This document shows positions 1-6,861 of a stretch of 13,051 nt of DNA, piece by piece. Each line of letters starts with the position of its first letter. The first letter of the stretch is position 1. The stretch spans positions 1 through 13,051 of the forward strand of contig JBHIBD010000063.1 of NCBI GenBank assembly GCA_046758865.1. The letters run 5' to 3'. The notes below the pieces were generated by a model. That model had not been told where the DNA came from. It saw only the letters and a program-made list of their open reading frames with translations, and made no database searches. Made by a program: the position numbers and the translations under genes. The DNA comes from JBHIBD01 sp046758865 (GTDB taxonomy: Bacteria > Planctomycetota > Brocadiia > Brocadiales > Bathyanammoxibiaceae).

Positions 1-1
1 C

Positions 2-640
2 AATGAGGAACTACTCTTAAAGGTCCGGCGATACCAGGCCTCCATGCTAAGGGATACCTACCGCGACCTTGCGGAAGACGGGGGTTGCAAAAGGCTTCTC
101 ACCTTTATCCTCGACGCTATTTACACGCCCGAAGACATCAACGCACCTACCGAGGCCTTCAAGAAGGTGTATGGCTACTTCACAGACAAACCCAAGGGCA
201 AGCCTATAATTATACTCTCCAAATTAATGGAACTAAACCGCCTCAGCGAGGAGCTTGACCGGTCTCTAGCACAAAAGATTAGTGAGGCTGGTCTGCCCGC
301 TGCCGGCCAAACTGGGGGGCAGGCGGGCGAAGCTGTCGAGATAACCGATGCGGTCTACGAGGGCGCACTACGCGCCTGCAACAACCGTAAGGACCGTGAG
401 CGTCACACAGAACTTTTTGTGGAATGCATCACCTCCCTACACCAACTTACCCGTCATCCACTCAATGCCTTCATGTTCAAGGTCATAAAGCTGCTTATGT
501 CCTATCTGGGCCGTCCAAAGGCCATAAAGGTTGTAGAAGAGGGATACAACGCCTTCGTTGGCATAGAAGACATTTCCCAATTCACCAACACTATAAAGGA
601 AAAGGAGCTAGAAAGGCTGGAGAGGGTGTACGGGAGCTAG
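2..640 (+). CDS. Unrecognised helical protein, 5' end outside the window
   Basis: The reading frame is open from base 2, upstream of the first ATG at 44. That ATG has no Shine-Dalgarno sequence before it, so the gene very probably begins outside the window and only its C-terminal 212 codons are seen. I do not recognise the family. The visible part is rich in charged residues, with long stretches likely to be alpha-helical (for example the region after ATG codon 44 and the last 60 residues), split by a Gly/Ala/Gln linker near residues 84-96 counted from that ATG. No signal peptide, membrane segment or cysteine cluster is visible. The last residues, rich in Glu, Lys and Arg, could form a short coiled coil. 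The gene ends seven bases before a GC-rich palindrome at 647-664 and is convergent with the operon on the other strand. A cytoplasmic location is likely. Confidence 0.7.
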   Translation, partial: NEELLLKVRRYQASMLRDTYRDLAEDGGCKRLLTFILDAIYTPEDINAPTEAFKKVYGYFTDKPKGKPIIILSKLMELNRLSEELDRSLAQKISEAGLPAAGQTGGQAGEAVEITDAVYEGALRACNNRKDRERHTELFVECITSLHQLTRHPLNAFMFKVIKLLMSYLGRPKAIKVVEEGYNAFVGIEDISQFTNTIKEKELERLERVYGS

Positions 641-646
641 GGGTGC

Positions 647-664
647 GGTGCGTCGAGACGCACC
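647..664. repeat. Dispersed GTAGGGTGCGT-type palindrome, copy 1
   Basis: A perfect 7-bp stem with a 4-base loop (GGTGCGT-CGAG-ACGCACC), continuing rightward into CCTACAGACT. The same core and the same right flank (CCTACGGACT or similar) recur at 6681-6706 and 7315-7343, so this is a dispersed repeat and not a chance hairpin. It lies between two convergent genes and could stop transcription from both sides, but it has no T-tract. Confidence 0.7.
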
Positions 665-695
665 CTACAGACTCCCTGCAGCGTGGCAGATTCAC

Positions 696-1007
696 CTATC
701 TGCTTGGCGAGACCTTTATTTGTGCCTCTCGAGCCAGGCGAGAGGGTTTTTTGGACCCTTTTACCTTGGTCTGAACACATATTATCAGGCTGGCAAGGGC
801 AAACGCCCCCCAGACACCTTCCAGCGTGGCGAACACCCAATTCCGCAACTGAAATGCATACCAGGCAAGGACAAACCCACCGATAAAGTTCATTATCTGG
901 TAATGGATGACGTGCTGTCCCCTACCCCAGAAGTTCCCCATTATGAAGGCGGCAAGCAGCAGGGTAAGGCCAAAGATTCCCATAGACATCTCAAAAGGAG
1001 TACCCAT
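696..1007 (-). CDS. Small CBU_0592-like membrane protein
   Basis: A 103-residue protein with three predicted membrane helices at about residues 8-24, 31-48 and 55-74, followed by a basic, polar cytoplasmic tail. The pattern (helix, a Gly-rich turn, then a helix with Asn-Phe-x-Gly-Gly, then Trp-x-x-x-Ala-Leu) matches the CBU_0592-type small membrane proteins, whose biochemical role is not known. I chose the ATG at 1007 because AAGGTGG lies 9 bases before it. The ATG at 1052 would add 15 non-hydrophobic residues and has its purine run directly against the start codon. The gene follows tyrS by 59 bases on the same strand and is probably the last gene of that operon. Confidence 0.75.
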   Translation of the reverse strand: MGTPFEMSMGIFGLTLLLAAFIMGNFWGRGQHVIHYQIMNFIGGFVLAWYAFQLRNWVFATLEGVWGAFALASLIICVQTKVKGSKKPSRLAREAQIKVSPSR

Positions 1008-1066
1008 CTTATAGGACCACCTTTCGCAAGAGGTAATGTTGTGGCGTCTCATCCCCTCTTAGGGCA

Positions 1067-2287
1067 TCAATCCCCCACCCCTATCCTGGCAAAGCGGCGC
1101 TTGCCAACCTTGATGACCATGCCGGGGGTTATGTTCACATCCGCCTCTGTATCATTAAAGGTCTCGTTATTGATATTGACCCCGCCCTGGGCCACCAGTC
1201 GCCTAGCCTCGCCGTTGGTCTTTGCAAAGCCGCCCACCACCAGGAGCTTCACAATCCATATCTTACCGTCTTTAAGCTCCCCCTTTGGGAGCAAAATTTC
1301 GGGTAAATTTTCGGGTAGTTCGTGTTCCCTGAATACCCTGTCAAACTCCCTTGAGGCCCGTTCGGCCGCCTCCTCGCCCCAGTACCTCGCAACTATCGCC
1401 CTCGCAAGTTCGGCCTTGGCCTCCCTGGGATGGACGTTGTGGTGCAATAACTCGTCTATCTTCTTTTCGTCTATCTCCGTGGTCAGGACGAAATATTTCT
1501 TCATCAGGTCGTCTCTTATGGACATCGCCTTTCCGAACATTTGGACGGGTTCTTCGGTTATCCCTATATAATTCCCCAGGCTCTTGCTCATCTTTTTCTG
1601 TCCATCTGTGCCCTCAAGGAGCGGCGTGGTCACGGTCACCTGTGGCTCAAGGCCCCAGTCCCTCTGGAGGTCCCTGCCCACAAGGAGGCTGAATAGCTGG
1701 TCGGTGCCGCCCAGTTCTACATCGCTCTTTACCATTATGGAGTCGTAGCCCTGCATCAGTGGGTAGAGGAGTTCGTGCAGGCTGATAGGCACACCCGAGG
1801 AGTAGCGCTGGGAGAAATCATCGCGTTCCAGCATCCTGGCTACAGTAATCTTTGAGGCCAGGTGGATAATCTCAGAGAAGGGCATCTTCTCAAACCACTT
1901 GCTGTTATATATGACCTCTGCCCTGTCCTTGTCGAGTATCTTACCGACCTGGTCCAGATACGTCTTGGCATTGGCCATGACCTCTTCCCTTGTGAGCATG
2001 GGTCTGGTCTTGTTCACCCCCGCAGGGTCGCCAACCATGGCCGTATAGTCACCAATGATGAGTACAGCCGTGTGGCCCAGCTCCTGAAACTTTGCCAATT
2101 TCTGGATGGGGATAGCATTACCTATGTGGATATCCGGTGCTGTGGGGTCAAGGCCAAGTTTGACCCTGAGAGGCTTATTTTCCGTCCGAGACCTGCGTAG
2201 CTTCTCCAGTAGCTCCTCCTCCCGGACTATATCGATGACGCCTCTCCTAAGTATCCCCAGTTGCTCCTCTGCCTCTCTAAACGCCAT
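1067..2287 (-). CDS. tyrS: Tyrosyl-tRNA synthetase (TyrZ type)
   Basis: A 406-residue class I aminoacyl-tRNA synthetase that activates tyrosine with ATP and charges tRNA-Tyr in the cytoplasm. The HIGH-type signature appears as HIGN at residues 54-57, in the context Leu-Asp-Pro-Thr-Ala-Pro-Asp-Ile. The second ATP-binding signature is an intact KMSKS at 232-236. The tyrosine-pocket and dimer region (residues 185-200, Asp-Val-Glu-Leu-Gly-Gly-Thr-Asp-Gln) is present, and a C-terminal S4 RNA-binding domain spans about 345-406. Length and motif forms fit the TyrZ branch of bacterial TyrRS and not the E. coli-type TyrS branch. The start ATG overlaps the stop codon of the CPBP gene by one base (TAATG), with GGGGG 8 bases upstream, indicating translational coupling. 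Confidence 0.97.
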   Translation of the reverse strand: MAFREAEEQLGILRRGVIDIVREEELLEKLRRSRTENKPLRVKLGLDPTAPDIHIGNAIPIQKLAKFQELGHTAVLIIGDYTAMVGDPAGVNKTRPMLTREEVMANAKTYLDQVGKILDKDRAEVIYNSKWFEKMPFSEIIHLASKITVARMLERDDFSQRYSSGVPISLHELLYPLMQGYDSIMVKSDVELGGTDQLFSLLVGRDLQRDWGLEPQVTVTTPLLEGTDGQKKMSKSLGNYIGITEEPVQMFGKAMSIRDDLMKKYFVLTTEIDEKKIDELLHHNVHPREAKAELARAIVARYWGEEAAERASREFDRVFREHELPENLPEILLPKGELKDGKIWIVKLLVVGGFAKTNGEARRLVAQGGVNINNETFNDTEADVNITPGMVIKVGKRRFARIGVGD

Positions 2288-3048
2288 TAGAATAATCCCC
2301 CTGCCTTTTTAATCCAGAGGAGGACACACAAGGACACGGAATTGTGGAGAATGTGGGCCGATGCAGGTGCCACGAGTGTACCAGTCTTTTCGTAAAGGTA
2401 TCCAAGGAGCAGACCGAGGATGAATATCTGGAGAAAGATATAGACATTAAAATGGACCAGGGCAAAGAGGAATGAGGTGAGGAAAATGGCCTTCACACTC
2501 CCCATTATATCCCTCAGGGCAGGCTGTAGAAAACCCCTGAAGAGCACCTCTTCGGCCACTGGACCTACCAATGCCCCAAATGTCACAATGGCAACAATAC
2601 TAAAATAAGACCTCTCTTCCAGAAGCCTGAGGACCACCTCTTGGTGCTGGGGTGTAACGTCCACGCTTCTCGTCATAAGCTCCACCAGAAAGCCTGCCGC
2701 GACAATAAGGGGCAAAACAACCACGTACCGCAAGAGGCCCCAGGTCAAGTTTCTCCTCCATTCCAAGAGGCTTATGCCCAAGACAGCTACCGGCTGACCT
2801 CGACGGACACTTACGATACGCAAGATGTAAAGACAGGAAAGCCCATTGGTTAGCAAAGAAACCACCAGTGCCACCGTATTTGCACCATATACCTCAAAAG
2901 GGTCCTGCCCTAATACCTTACGAGCCCCGGCCACCAGCAGGGCAGAACCAAGGCCCATCATCAGGAAATAAAATGCAAAGACCTTCAAAGTATCCGTCAG
3001 GTCCCAGGGACAGGCCCTCCCCCTGCTCATTGTATCGGGTCCCCACAT
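2287..3048 (-). CDS. CPBP-family intramembrane glutamic protease (Abi/Rce1 type)
   Basis: A 253-residue polytopic membrane protein with several hydrophobic segments between about residues 23 and 245. The CPBP family signature is complete: EExxxR at E166, E167 and R171, a second motif with H199 (Phe-Ala-Leu-Val-His-Phe-Asn), and a third with H232 and N236. The Glu and His residues form the active site in Rce1-type intramembrane endopeptidases. Bacterial substrates are mostly unknown; roles in bacteriocin immunity and membrane protein processing are known for some relatives. The ATG at 3048 directly follows the yjbQ stop, with GGAG about 10 bases upstream; a second ATG at codon 7 is possible. 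It overlaps tyrS by one base. Confidence 0.9.
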   Translation of the reverse strand: MWGPDTMSRGRACPWDLTDTLKVFAFYFLMMGLGSALLVAGARKVLGQDPFEVYGANTVALVVSLLTNGLSCLYILRIVSVRRGQPVAVLGISLLEWRRNLTWGLLRYVVVLPLIVAAGFLVELMTRSVDVTPQHQEVVLRLLEERSYFSIVAIVTFGALVGPVAEEVLFRGFLQPALRDIMGSVKAIFLTSFLFALVHFNVYIFLQIFILGLLLGYLYEKTGTLVAPASAHILHNSVSLCVLLWIKKAGGLF

Positions 3049-3450
3049 CTATGGTTCACTCCTTATGGGCTGGACAACTACCCGGCGGGTGCGTGGACCG
3101 TCAAACTCACACAGATATATTCCCTGCCAGGTTCCCAGGCCCAGGCTTCCATTGACTATGGGCAAACTCTGCGAGGTGCCCACCAGGGTCGCCTTGATAT
3201 GGGCAGCGGCATTACCCTCCATGTGGCTGTACTGTCCATCTTGGGGTACAAGTCTCTCCAGAGTGTTTGCAATATCACTCTTAACAGAAGGGTCGGCATT
3301 CTCGTTTACGGCAACGCCAGCAGTGGTATGGGGCACAAATATATAGCAGATTCCATTGCTCACACCTGACTGCCTCACCACCCTGCTCACCTGCTCGGTA
3401 ATATCCATAAACTCTGTACCCCTGGAAGACCTTACCGTGATGCTATGCAT
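3049..3450 (-). CDS. yjbQ: YjbQ/UPF0047 family (secondary thiamine-phosphate synthase)
   Basis: A 133-residue protein of the COG0432 family, the usual length. Conserved residues are all visible: Pro-His-Thr-Thr-Ala-Gly at 40-45, Asn-Glu-Asn-x-Asp at 49-53, the His-x-Glu-Gly-Asn-x-x-x-His motif (H76, E78, N80, H84) and Gly-Thr-Trp-Gln at 106-109. E. coli YjbQ has weak thiamine-phosphate synthase activity in genetic tests; the true role of the family is unsettled. It is the first gene of a tight minus-strand operon. The ATG at 3450 has no evident Shine-Dalgarno sequence, but the preserved N-terminal beta strand supports this start. Confidence 0.93.
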   Translation of the reverse strand: MHSITVRSSRGTEFMDITEQVSRVVRQSGVSNGICYIFVPHTTAGVAVNENADPSVKSDIANTLERLVPQDGQYSHMEGNAAAHIKATLVGTSQSLPIVNGSLGLGTWQGIYLCEFDGPRTRRVVVQPIRSEP

Positions 3451-3495
3451 GTTTATGCACTACGTTATAAGTGTCTCAAATCTATTAAGTTCTTC

Positions 3496-3524
3496 ATTCT
3501 ATCGGTCTCGACACGAAAAATCAA
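3496..3524 (-). promoter_or_regulatory. Sigma70-type promoter of the yjbQ-CPBP-tyrS operon
   Basis: On the minus strand a -35 box TTGATT (3524-3519) is followed after exactly 17 bases by a -10 box TAGAAT (3501-3496). Transcription would begin near 3489, giving a leader of about 40 bases before yjbQ. The match and spacing are good; no operator was identified. Confidence 0.6.
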
Positions 3525-3700
3525 CGTCTTTGGCCACCGGTAAGCCTTACAATCAACTGTGAGATGGGTATTAAAGGCCTTTATTTTTGGACCCAATTAC
3601 CATTTGTACAGGCTGTCCCGCCCTCAACTGAGGATTTACGGTCGCCGCATCATACATTTTTCGATTGACGATTATCCTAAATTTAGTAAAGATATGACCA

Positions 3701-3726
3701 TATAATAATGTTACTTTTATGTAACA
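3701..3726 (+). promoter_or_regulatory. Consensus -10 box and TGTTAC-N6-GTAACA operator-like inverted repeat
   Basis: A perfect TATAAT lies at 3701-3706, with only a weak -35 (TAAATT, 17 bases upstream). It is followed by a perfect inverted repeat of 6-bp arms, TGTTAC (3709-3714) and GTAACA (3721-3726), ending one base before the ATG of the ACT-domain gene. There is no Shine-Dalgarno sequence here, so the inverted repeat covers the transcription start and the initiation region. It could be a repressor operator or a small RNA hairpin. Confidence 0.5.
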
Positions 3727-3727
3727 A

Positions 3728-4144
3728 ATGAAGGCCCATTTCCTATCTAACAAACAGCTTTCGATAGTCCTTGAAAACCTTCCAGGCACACTGGCGGAGG
3801 TGTGCGCTTCACTGGCAGATGAGGAGATTAATCTCCTCGCCCTCTCTATAGCCGATATGTGTGACACCGGAGAACTCAGGATGGTAGTAAGCGACTGGGA
3901 AAAGGCCAAAGCTGTGCTTGAAGAGAGGGGCTACGACGTGCTGGAATCGGAGGTCCTAGTCGCCGAGATGATGAATGAACCGGGCGCACTGGCAGATATA
4001 GCCCAAAAGCTAGCAAAGGGCAAGGTAAACATAGAATACGCCTACTGCAGCGCCTCAACAGACAAAGATAATAAACAGGATACGGTTCTAGGGGTAATCA
4101 AGGTCTCTGACACCGCAAGGGCACTTGACATCCTCAATACATAA
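3728..4144 (+). CDS. Tandem ACT-domain regulatory protein
   Basis: A 138-residue protein made of two ACT domains and nothing else: ACT-1 about residues 10-70 (Leu-x-x-x-Leu-Glu-Asn-x-Pro-Gly-Thr-Leu) and ACT-2 about 75-133 (Met-Asn-Glu-Pro-Gly-Ala-Leu). The Asn-x-Pro-Gly turn before the first helix is the classic ligand-binding site for amino acids in ACT domains. Stand-alone double-ACT proteins are small-molecule sensors, often binding an amino acid, but the ligand and target here cannot be read from the sequence. No catalytic domain is attached. The ATG lacks a Shine-Dalgarno sequence and lies right after a palindrome. The next gene starts 16 bases downstream, so the two are likely co-transcribed. 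Confidence 0.9.
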   Translation: MKAHFLSNKQLSIVLENLPGTLAEVCASLADEEINLLALSIADMCDTGELRMVVSDWEKAKAVLEERGYDVLESEVLVAEMMNEPGALADIAQKLAKGKVNIEYAYCSASTDKDNKQDTVLGVIKVSDTARALDILNT

Positions 4145-4149
4145 CTTGT

Positions 4150-4154
4150 GGAGG
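4150..4154 (+). promoter_or_regulatory. GGAGG ribosome binding site fixing a TTG start
   Basis: GGAGG at 4150-4154 sits 6 bases before the in-frame TTG at 4161, the ideal distance. The in-frame GTG at 4158 is only 3 bases away, and the in-frame TTG at 4125 precedes this site and overlaps the ACT gene. This favours 4161 as the start of the exported protein. Confidence 0.6.
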
Positions 4155-4160
4155 CCTGTG

Positions 4161-5306
4161 TTGCGCACACACAGATTTATTTATGCATTCCTGCTTATCC
4201 ATTTTATTACCTCATCTGTCTGGGCGCGCGAGTGTGATCTAGAATGGCACACACCGAAAAAAGTGGTGTATGAGGACAGAAATTACATCGTCTGGTCCTA
4301 TCAAATAAAAAACAACACAGACAGGGTAATCTCCGTTCCAGTTGAAGTCTTCCTCGCCACTGAAACGGGCGGCAGATACCATGACCGTTACCAGCCCGAG
4401 GTTGAGCCCCTGGTGGAGGAAGGAGAAAAATATGAGAACGCCTTCACCGTAGCTGGTGAGTTCCAACCACATCAAACTAAAAAGGCCCTTGCATACTTTG
4501 AAAATGTGGATGAAAATGCCAGGGTGCTGCACATATATGTTACAGGCCTGTCACACTTCTTCTTCTGGCGGTGGAGGTTGATAGATTACTCTTACCGCAT
4601 AGTCTATAAAAGGTCGGGGGATACCTGGGAACTGGTGGAACAAGGCTTCTCGAAGGACACCACCCACAGGGACTACGATAGCTGGAAAGACACATATCCC
4701 AGGGGAGAGCTTTCTACTCGACCCCACATTTTCCTGCCGGACGTGCGCTTTCAGTACGAGGCCCCGCGCGGCCCGGAGGGTAAGCGCCGCAAAACGGTAG
4801 AGAATTTCATCACCGTATTTAACGCCATCTTTAACGCTGATATGACAAGAAGCCCAAAAAAGGCCATCGAGCTCTGGGAGGCCATCACTGACAGACATAA
4901 CTACAGGGAGGTGGACCTGCAGTTCCCTAAAAGGGTGTATATGTGGGAAGAGGCCTGGGAGAAAAACAAAAAGCTTATTGACCAGACCCATGCCCGCATG
5001 ACAAGTAAGCCCTACGAGAAACCATCCGAGGCGCTGTGGCAGACCTCAAAGATAGATGGATACAGAGAGCTCAGGGGCGGCATACTCGAGGTGTACACTC
5101 GATTCGCAAGATTTTATAAGAAGAAGTATCACTACGGTGTGGCCATCTTTAAGATAAAAAATACAGTGCCCTATCAGCCTATACCCACGTGGAACCAATA
5201 CCCCTACAAATCAAGATGGAAGATATACGACTACCGCTGGAAGCACATCTCTAAGCCTGAGTACAACAGGAAATCCTTTGCCGGATACCCGAAGGTAAAG
5301 TGGTGA
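4161..5306 (+). CDS. Exported aromatic-rich protein of unknown function
   Basis: A 381-residue protein starting at TTG 4161 (GGAGG 6 bases upstream). It begins with a typical Sec signal peptide: basic residues at positions 2-5, a hydrophobic core at about 6-18 and a probable signal-peptidase I site after Val-Trp-Ala (residue 22). The mature part is unusually rich in Tyr, Trp, His, Lys and Arg. Residues about 30-150 look like a beta-sandwich domain (alternating strands, Lys-Asn-Asn-Thr turn), followed by a helical region around 220-300 with many Lys/Glu, and a basic aromatic C-terminus. Only one cysteine remains in the mature protein. I do not recognise the family. It lies between an ACT-domain gene and a dehydratase-like gene with short gaps (16 and 38 bases), probably in one transcription unit. 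Periplasmic or outer-surface location is inferred. Confidence 0.8.
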   Translation: MRTHRFIYAFLLIHFITSSVWARECDLEWHTPKKVVYEDRNYIVWSYQIKNNTDRVISVPVEVFLATETGGRYHDRYQPEVEPLVEEGEKYENAFTVAGEFQPHQTKKALAYFENVDENARVLHIYVTGLSHFFFWRWRLIDYSYRIVYKRSGDTWELVEQGFSKDTTHRDYDSWKDTYPRGELSTRPHIFLPDVRFQYEAPRGPEGKRRKTVENFITVFNAIFNADMTRSPKKAIELWEAITDRHNYREVDLQFPKRVYMWEEAWEKNKKLIDQTHARMTSKPYEKPSEALWQTSKIDGYRELRGGILEVYTRFARFYKKKYHYGVAIFKIKNTVPYQPIPTWNQYPYKSRWKIYDYRWKHISKPEYNRKSFAGYPKVKW

Positions 5307-5344
5307 GGGATTCCTCCCACATGTAGTAATAGGTAACAAAGGCT

Positions 5345-6655
5345 ATGTTTGGGAGAAGCAGTACAACACACCTAATCAACACGTATAAGACCGCACTGGT
5401 AAGAGGGGTCTCCCCCTGGGCCTTAAAACAGTTCCTCCGGATTCTCCCCTTCTTTATTAAGGACGACCCGACCAAGGAGCTTAAGGCCCTGAACTTTTGC
5501 CGTCGAGCCGCCCTACGGTATCTACACAAGGCGTACGGCAAAGATACCGTATGGACTACTATATTTACGCCCTCCGAACTCCTCTACGCCATGGGTGTGA
5601 CCCCCTTCCCCCTGGAGGTAATCGCCGCTATATATGCGAGTTTTGGCCTTGCCCCCAAGTCACTCATCGAGGCCGATTCCCAGGACATACCTACCGACGT
5701 CTGCAGCCTCCACAAACTTGCACTGGGGTGCGCCTTCAGGGGCCTACTGCCCAGGCCGGTAATGCTTGCCGGCAACACTCTTCTGTGCGACAGCGGTATA
5801 AAGAGCATGAATGTCTGCCAGTCCATAACAGGCAAAAGACTGGTGACCATAAACGTGCCACTGGAGATATCAGAGGGGACGGTCAGGTATGTGGCCATAC
5901 AGCTAAAGCACCTTGTAGAGGCCCTGGAAGACGTGACGGGCAGGGGCCTTGACATGGAATCCCTGCAAAAAACATTCGAGCGCTCGAACAGGACCCGTGA
6001 AAGGATGCTGGAGATAAATGATTTGAGGATAAACCCGGCCTCGCCCCTTAAGGGCAGCAGCGCCCTCAACCTCATGCTTCCCAGCCACGTCCTCCTAGGC
6101 ACCGAAGACGGCGAGGAATTCTACACACGGCTTGCGCAGGAGATAAAGAAGGCTATAACATCTGGGGAGAAATTCTCAGAGGTCAAAAAAGCAGACGACA
6201 CCATAAAAATCCTGTGGCTCGAGGGCAAACACTACTTCAGCTCTGAACTCATGCCGTCCATCGAAGAAAGACTCGGTGCGAGGATAGTATTCGAGGAGCA
6301 GAACTACGTGTACTGGGACGCACTTGATATAAACAACCCCTATGAGAGCCTGGCAAGGAAGCTCATCTCCATGCACTGGAATGGGCCAACAGAGAGGCGG
6401 CTCAGCACCATTAAACACCTTGCAAGGAATTATCGGGCGGATGGGATAATCGTCTTCTCCCAGTGGGGCTGCCGCAGAAACAACGCCCAGGTGCCTGCGA
6501 TTAAGAGGGAGCTGGAGCGTGAAGGGTTCCCTCTTCTGAGCCTGGACGGTGATTACGTGGACAGGGGCAACTACATGCCCGGCCAGTTCGCCACCAGGAT
6601 AGAGGGATTCGTCGAGATGCTGAGGGGGAAAAAGAAGGCGCGCATCGCAACGTAG
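5345..6655 (+). CDS. 2-hydroxyacyl-CoA dehydratase / benzoyl-CoA reductase family (HgdB/BcrC-like) protein
   Basis: A 436-residue cytoplasmic protein of the PF06050 family. Enzymes of this family bind a [4Fe-4S] cluster through three cysteines and use it for radical dehydration of 2-hydroxyacyl-CoA or reduction of benzoyl-CoA. The three expected cysteines are in place: C120 (Asp-Val-Cys-Ser), C148 (Leu-Cys-Asp-Ser) and C376 (Gln-Trp-Gly-Cys-Arg). The N-terminal motif Thr-Pro-Ser-Glu-Leu-Leu-Tyr-Ala-Met-Gly (about 75-84) and the C-terminal Leu-x-Leu-Asp-Gly-Asp-Tyr (about 400-406) are also typical. Characterised enzymes need a second related subunit and an ATP-dependent activator; neither is next to this gene, so the substrate is unknown and a stand-alone redox role is possible. 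Its last 12 codons are duplicated at 7344-7379. The start has only a weak AGG upstream. Confidence 0.88.
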   Translation: MFGRSSTTHLINTYKTALVRGVSPWALKQFLRILPFFIKDDPTKELKALNFCRRAALRYLHKAYGKDTVWTTIFTPSELLYAMGVTPFPLEVIAAIYASFGLAPKSLIEADSQDIPTDVCSLHKLALGCAFRGLLPRPVMLAGNTLLCDSGIKSMNVCQSITGKRLVTINVPLEISEGTVRYVAIQLKHLVEALEDVTGRGLDMESLQKTFERSNRTRERMLEINDLRINPASPLKGSSALNLMLPSHVLLGTEDGEEFYTRLAQEIKKAITSGEKFSEVKKADDTIKILWLEGKHYFSSELMPSIEERLGARIVFEEQNYVYWDALDINNPYESLARKLISMHWNGPTERRLSTIKHLARNYRADGIIVFSQWGCRRNNAQVPAIKRELEREGFPLLSLDGDYVDRGNYMPGQFATRIEGFVEMLRGKKKARIAT

Positions 6656-6680
6656 ACACCGCATCGTGATGTTTATTCAT

Positions 6681-6706
6681 GTAGGGTGCGTCTCGACGTA
6701 CCCTAC
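6681..6706 (+). repeat. Dispersed GTAGGGTGCGT-type palindrome, copy 2
   Basis: A 26-base palindrome with an 11-bp stem (one G-T wobble) and a CTCG loop, flanked on the right by GGACT as in the other copies. It sits inside the segment that is extra in the upstream long direct repeat. This suggests either that it inserted after the duplication or that it was lost from the other copy. Confidence 0.75.
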
Positions 6707-6736
6707 GGACTGTTACTGTATTATGTTGTTTATTAA

Positions 6737-6790
6737 TGTAGTTGCCTCATTTATGAGGCGTATATAGGCCCGATAAATTGGGCAAGTACA
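6737..6790 (+). repeat. REP/BIME-like structured element, copy A
   Basis: Two hairpins, GCCTCAT-TT-ATGAGGC and GCCCGA-TAAA-TTGGGC, are enclosed by an outer stem TGTAGTT...AAGTACA with one mismatch. The partner at 7404-7459 folds the same way, with base changes that keep pairing. Such paired palindromes with opposed hairpins resemble bacterial REP/BIME units. Confidence 0.7.
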
Positions 6791-6814
6791 ATCCTTGATG
6801 GGGTGAGATTCATA

Positions 6815-6855
6815 CTCCCCTCCCCCTTGAGGGGGGAGGGTAAGGGTGGGGGTGA
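6815..6855 (+). repeat. C/G-rich palindromic repeat, left arm, with G-quadruplex motif and ribosome binding site
   Basis: The segment starts with a palindrome of C-runs and G-runs around TTGA. It continues with four G-runs (6831-6836, 6838-6840, 6844-6846, 6848-6852) separated by 1-3 bases, which is a canonical G-quadruplex motif on the mRNA strand. Its end, GGGGGTGA (6848-6855), lies 6 bases before the TTG start of the endonuclease gene and resembles the Shine-Dalgarno sequence GGAGGTGA. An inverted copy lies at 7197-7234. Confidence 0.75.
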
Positions 6856-6861
6856 CAGGTA

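Larger units (their letters stand above)
6620..6790 (+). repeat. Long direct repeat, upstream copy (interrupted)
   Basis: This copy consists of the last 36 bases of the dehydratase gene (6620-6655), then 60 bases holding a dispersed palindrome, then 75 bases (6716-6790) that include a REP-like element. Its partner is 7344-7459, where the two homologous blocks are separated by only 3 bases. The 36-base blocks differ by four transitions. The second blocks agree perfectly over their first 51 bases and then differ by a 2-base indel and five substitutions. Confidence 0.85.

Noticed and set aside
648..1571. A 307-codon open frame on the plus strand
   Set aside because: It lies antisense to tyrS and the small membrane protein, whose conserved motifs prove the minus strand is coding; the plus-strand translation has no recognisable domain.
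3571..3583. AAAGGCCTTT followed by a T-run as a possible terminator
   Set aside because: The palindrome leaves only a 3-bp stem once a loop is allowed, and it sits between divergent promoters where no transcript should end.
5497..6102. Long open frames on both strands within the dehydratase gene
   Set aside because: They are shadows of a gene with conserved cysteine motifs; their translations are Arg/Pro-rich or Ser-rich low-complexity chains typical of out-of-frame GC-rich sequence.
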